From Acidobacteriota bacterium (GTDB lineage Bacteria > Zixibacteria > MSB-5A5 > GN15 > FEB-12): a stretch of DNA of 64,000 nucleotides. Every line of letters starts with the position of its first letter. Within the stretch, counting starts at the first letter, position 1. The stretch covers positions 415,401-479,400 of the forward strand of contig DATKXK010000010.1 in assembly GCA_035529075.1 (NCBI GenBank), read 5' to 3'. Positions 62,615 through 64,000 of the stretch are shown piece by piece. Made by a program: the position numbers and the translations under genes. The notes under the pieces were generated by a model. That model was not told where the DNA came from. It searched no databases and was given only the letters and a program-made list of their open reading frames with translations.

Positions 62615-63539
62615 GACCTTGCCTCCCGTTCTTATGAAGCTCGGCCGGGTCGACCTTGGCCATGTCGATGAAGATGTCGTAAAGCGACGGTTCCATGATT
62701 TCAAAACGGCGGACGGCTACTTTTTCGATCAGCGCCCTCAGGATCGTGTTCGGCAGTGCTCCGTCCTCCAGGCGGACTTCAATATAGTTGTTGAACTCGG
62801 TCATGGCCTGTACGCCGGGGAGGGACCTGATGAACGCGCCGTCGCCCTCGATGCCGATATGCAGGGAATTCTTGCCGAACCTCGCCTTCACCTCGGTGAG
62901 CCTGCCGTCAATGACCTTCTGACCGTGTGAAATCATGCAGATGTAGTCACACAGCTTCTCCGCCTGTTCCATGACGTGGGTGGAAAAAAGGATGGTCTTC
63001 CCAGCCCGTTTGAGTTCAAGGAGTATGTCCGTGATGAGTTCGATGTTCATGGGATCGAGGCCCGAGAAGAGCTCGTCGAGAATGATTATGTCCGGTTCGT
63101 GCAGGATAGTCGCGATAAACTGGAGCTTCTGCGCCATGCCTTTCGACAGTTCCTCGACCTTGCGCTCGCGATACTCCGACAGGCCCATGCGCTCAAGCCA
63201 GGGCCCGATCTGCTCGCGCGACTTCTTCGGAGGATACCCTTTAAGCTGCGCCAGGTAAGTGATTATCTCCTGAAGCTTCATTTTCTTGTACAGGCCGCGC
63301 TCTTCGGGAAGATAGCCAACGCAGTCCTTGAACGTGTCGTCCACCCTCCGACCGTCGAAATAGATTTCTCCGGCGTCCGGGGCGATGATGTTCATGATCA
63401 TGCGAATGGTGGTGGTCTTCCCCGCGCCGTTCGGCCCGATGATGCCGTAGATGACCCCTTTGGGCACGTGAAGAGTCAGGTTGTCAACGGCGACCTTACC
63501 ATCGTATTCTTTGCGCACATTTTCAAGCCGGAGGTACAT
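62607..63539 (-). CDS. ABC transporter ATP-binding protein (NatA-like)
   Basis: The motor subunit for the downstream permease, 310 residues from ATG 63539. Walker A GPNGAGKT near residue 37, the signature ELSKGMAQ near 133, Walker B IIILDELFSGLDP near 153, and the H-loop STHVMEQ. A C-terminal domain of about 85 residues follows, as in NatA-type exporters. A TTG 6 nt upstream is an alternative start, but GAGAGG is better placed for the ATG. Walker B carries DEL rather than DEP, as often seen in this subgroup. Confidence 0.93.
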   Translation of the reverse strand: MYLRLENVRKEYDGKVAVDNLTLHVPKGVIYGIIGPNGAGKTTTIRMIMNIIAPDAGEIYFDGRRVDDTFKDCVGYLPEERGLYKKMKLQEIITYLAQLKGYPPKKSREQIGPWLERMGLSEYRERKVEELSKGMAQKLQFIATILHEPDIIILDELFSGLDPMNIELITDILLELKRAGKTILFSTHVMEQAEKLCDYICMISHGQKVIDGRLTEVKARFGKNSLHIGIEGDGAFIRSLPGVQAMTEFNNYIEVRLEDGALPNTILRALIEKVAVRRFEIMEPSLYDIFIDMAKVDPAELHKNGRQGHV

Positions 63540-63568
63540 TCGCAATCGCCTCTCACGTTTCGGGTACG

Positions 63569-63598
63569 AAACTACTATTGTTCTGCGGACATCGTCAA
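63569..63598 (-). promoter_or_regulatory. Promoter for the ABC transporter-carboxypeptidase operon
   Basis: Minus-strand TTGACG (63598-63593) and TAGTTT (63574-63569) with an 18-bp spacer, giving a leader of about 25 nt with GAGAGG before ATG 63539. Confidence 0.5.
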
Positions 63599-63623
63599 CT
63601 AAAAAAGTGCTGATCGGCCGTGG

Positions 63624-64000
63624 CTACGACTCAAGGAGCTTGACGAAATCGACCGCGTTGCCGACGGCCTGTCCCAGGTGACAGTTGTTGAAGTAGACGT
63701 AAAGTCGACTGACCTTGGTCATCAACTTGCCTATCTTCCGGCGCCAGAGCTCGAGTTCCTCCTTCGAGTAGGTGTAATCGTACCGGAGTGGGCCGCCGTC
63801 CCACCACCGGTCGGCGTTGCGGCCGTGAAGCCGAACGTAGGCGGTGTCGGTCGTGGCGAACGAGTCCGGTGCGAGCAGGCCGGGGAGCTGCGGCTCGTCA
63901 ACGCAGACGTAGCCTATCCCCTGTTTTCTGAGACGGTCATACATGGAGCGGTTGACCCAGCCGCTGTGGCGGAATTCGACGTACAGGCGGTGCGGCGCCA
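63624..64000 (-). CDS. DUF72 family protein (5' end cut by window)
   Basis: The visible 124 residues are the C-terminal half of a DUF72 (YecE-like) TIM-barrel protein. The frame runs off the window end. Family blocks are present: VEFRHSGW near the visible start, a YVCVDEPQLPG segment, YVRLHGRN near the middle, and the C-terminal VYFNNCHLGQAVGNA. No biochemical role is established for the family. The stop is followed by a short gap with six T on the minus strand and then the promoter of the ABC operon. Confidence 0.9.
   Translation of the reverse strand, partial: APHRLYVEFRHSGWVNRSMYDRLRKQGIGYVCVDEPQLPGLLAPDSFATTDTAYVRLHGRNADRWWDGGPLRYDYTYSKEELELWRRKIGKLMTKVSRLYVYFNNCHLGQAVGNAVDFVKLLES

Noticed and set aside
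1..64000. Mobile elements, prophage, CRISPR or defence genes
   Set aside because: No transposase, integrase, terminal inverted repeats, spaced direct repeats or known defence proteins were seen on either strand.

Overview
This is a GC-rich chromosomal segment from a diderm (Gram-negative-type) bacterium, almost wholly coding and made of long chains of overlapping genes. Outer-membrane biogenesis genes (LptD, LolA, BamD) indicate an outer membrane. Gene order does not match Proteobacteria, and the block from rimP to the polysaccharide deacetylase resembles the Firmicutes-style order. A secreted protein with a C-terminal dockerin-like pair of repeats suggests the FCB side of the tree, perhaps a candidate phylum such as Zixibacteria. 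That placement is inference. I see no mobile element, phage, CRISPR array or defence island.

Layout. (1) Positions 2-14448: one tightly packed + strand series trpD-MFS-trpC-trpF-trpB-trpA-argS-aroF-aroA-aroE-aroK-aroB-aroQ, ending in a secreted M2-type peptidase homologue whose zinc motif is lost. It holds most of the shikimate pathway and the end of tryptophan synthesis. (2) 14572-24884: a MATE exporter, then a fully overlapping chain of HDAC-like deacetylase, FAH-family hydrolase, M1 aminopeptidase, integral membrane protein, AlaX-type editing protein and LptD. (3) 25029-35304: HU with a clear terminator, then ftsK, lolA, rimO, lytic transglycosylase, bamD, nadD, polA and coaE. (4) 35435-40645: a minus-strand ornithine cyclodeaminase/alanine dehydrogenase homologue, divergent from NlpC/P60 endopeptidase, dipeptide epimerase, amidase and a small membrane protein. 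This looks like murein-peptide turnover. (5) 40783-43351: the dockerin protein under a near-consensus promoter, a PflX-like radical SAM protein and tRNA-Arg(CCG). (6) 43579-60081: proS, then rimP-nusA-infB-rbfA-nrnA-truB-ribF-rpsO-pnp-M16-deacetylase, then leuS. (7) 60361-64000, minus strand: a DUF72 protein cut by the window end, then an ABC-2 exporter and a D-alanyl-D-alanine carboxypeptidase.

Promoters of the form TTGnnn-17-TAnnnT can be read in front of many transcription units. Several -10 boxes lie only 5-9 nt before an ATG that has no Shine-Dalgarno sequence, which suggests leaderless mRNAs. The most notable observations are that pattern, the probable pseudoenzyme behind aroQ, the murein-peptide cluster with an orphan terminator in its divergent promoter region, a serine in the G4 motif of IF-2, and a 12-bp tandem repeat inside lptD.
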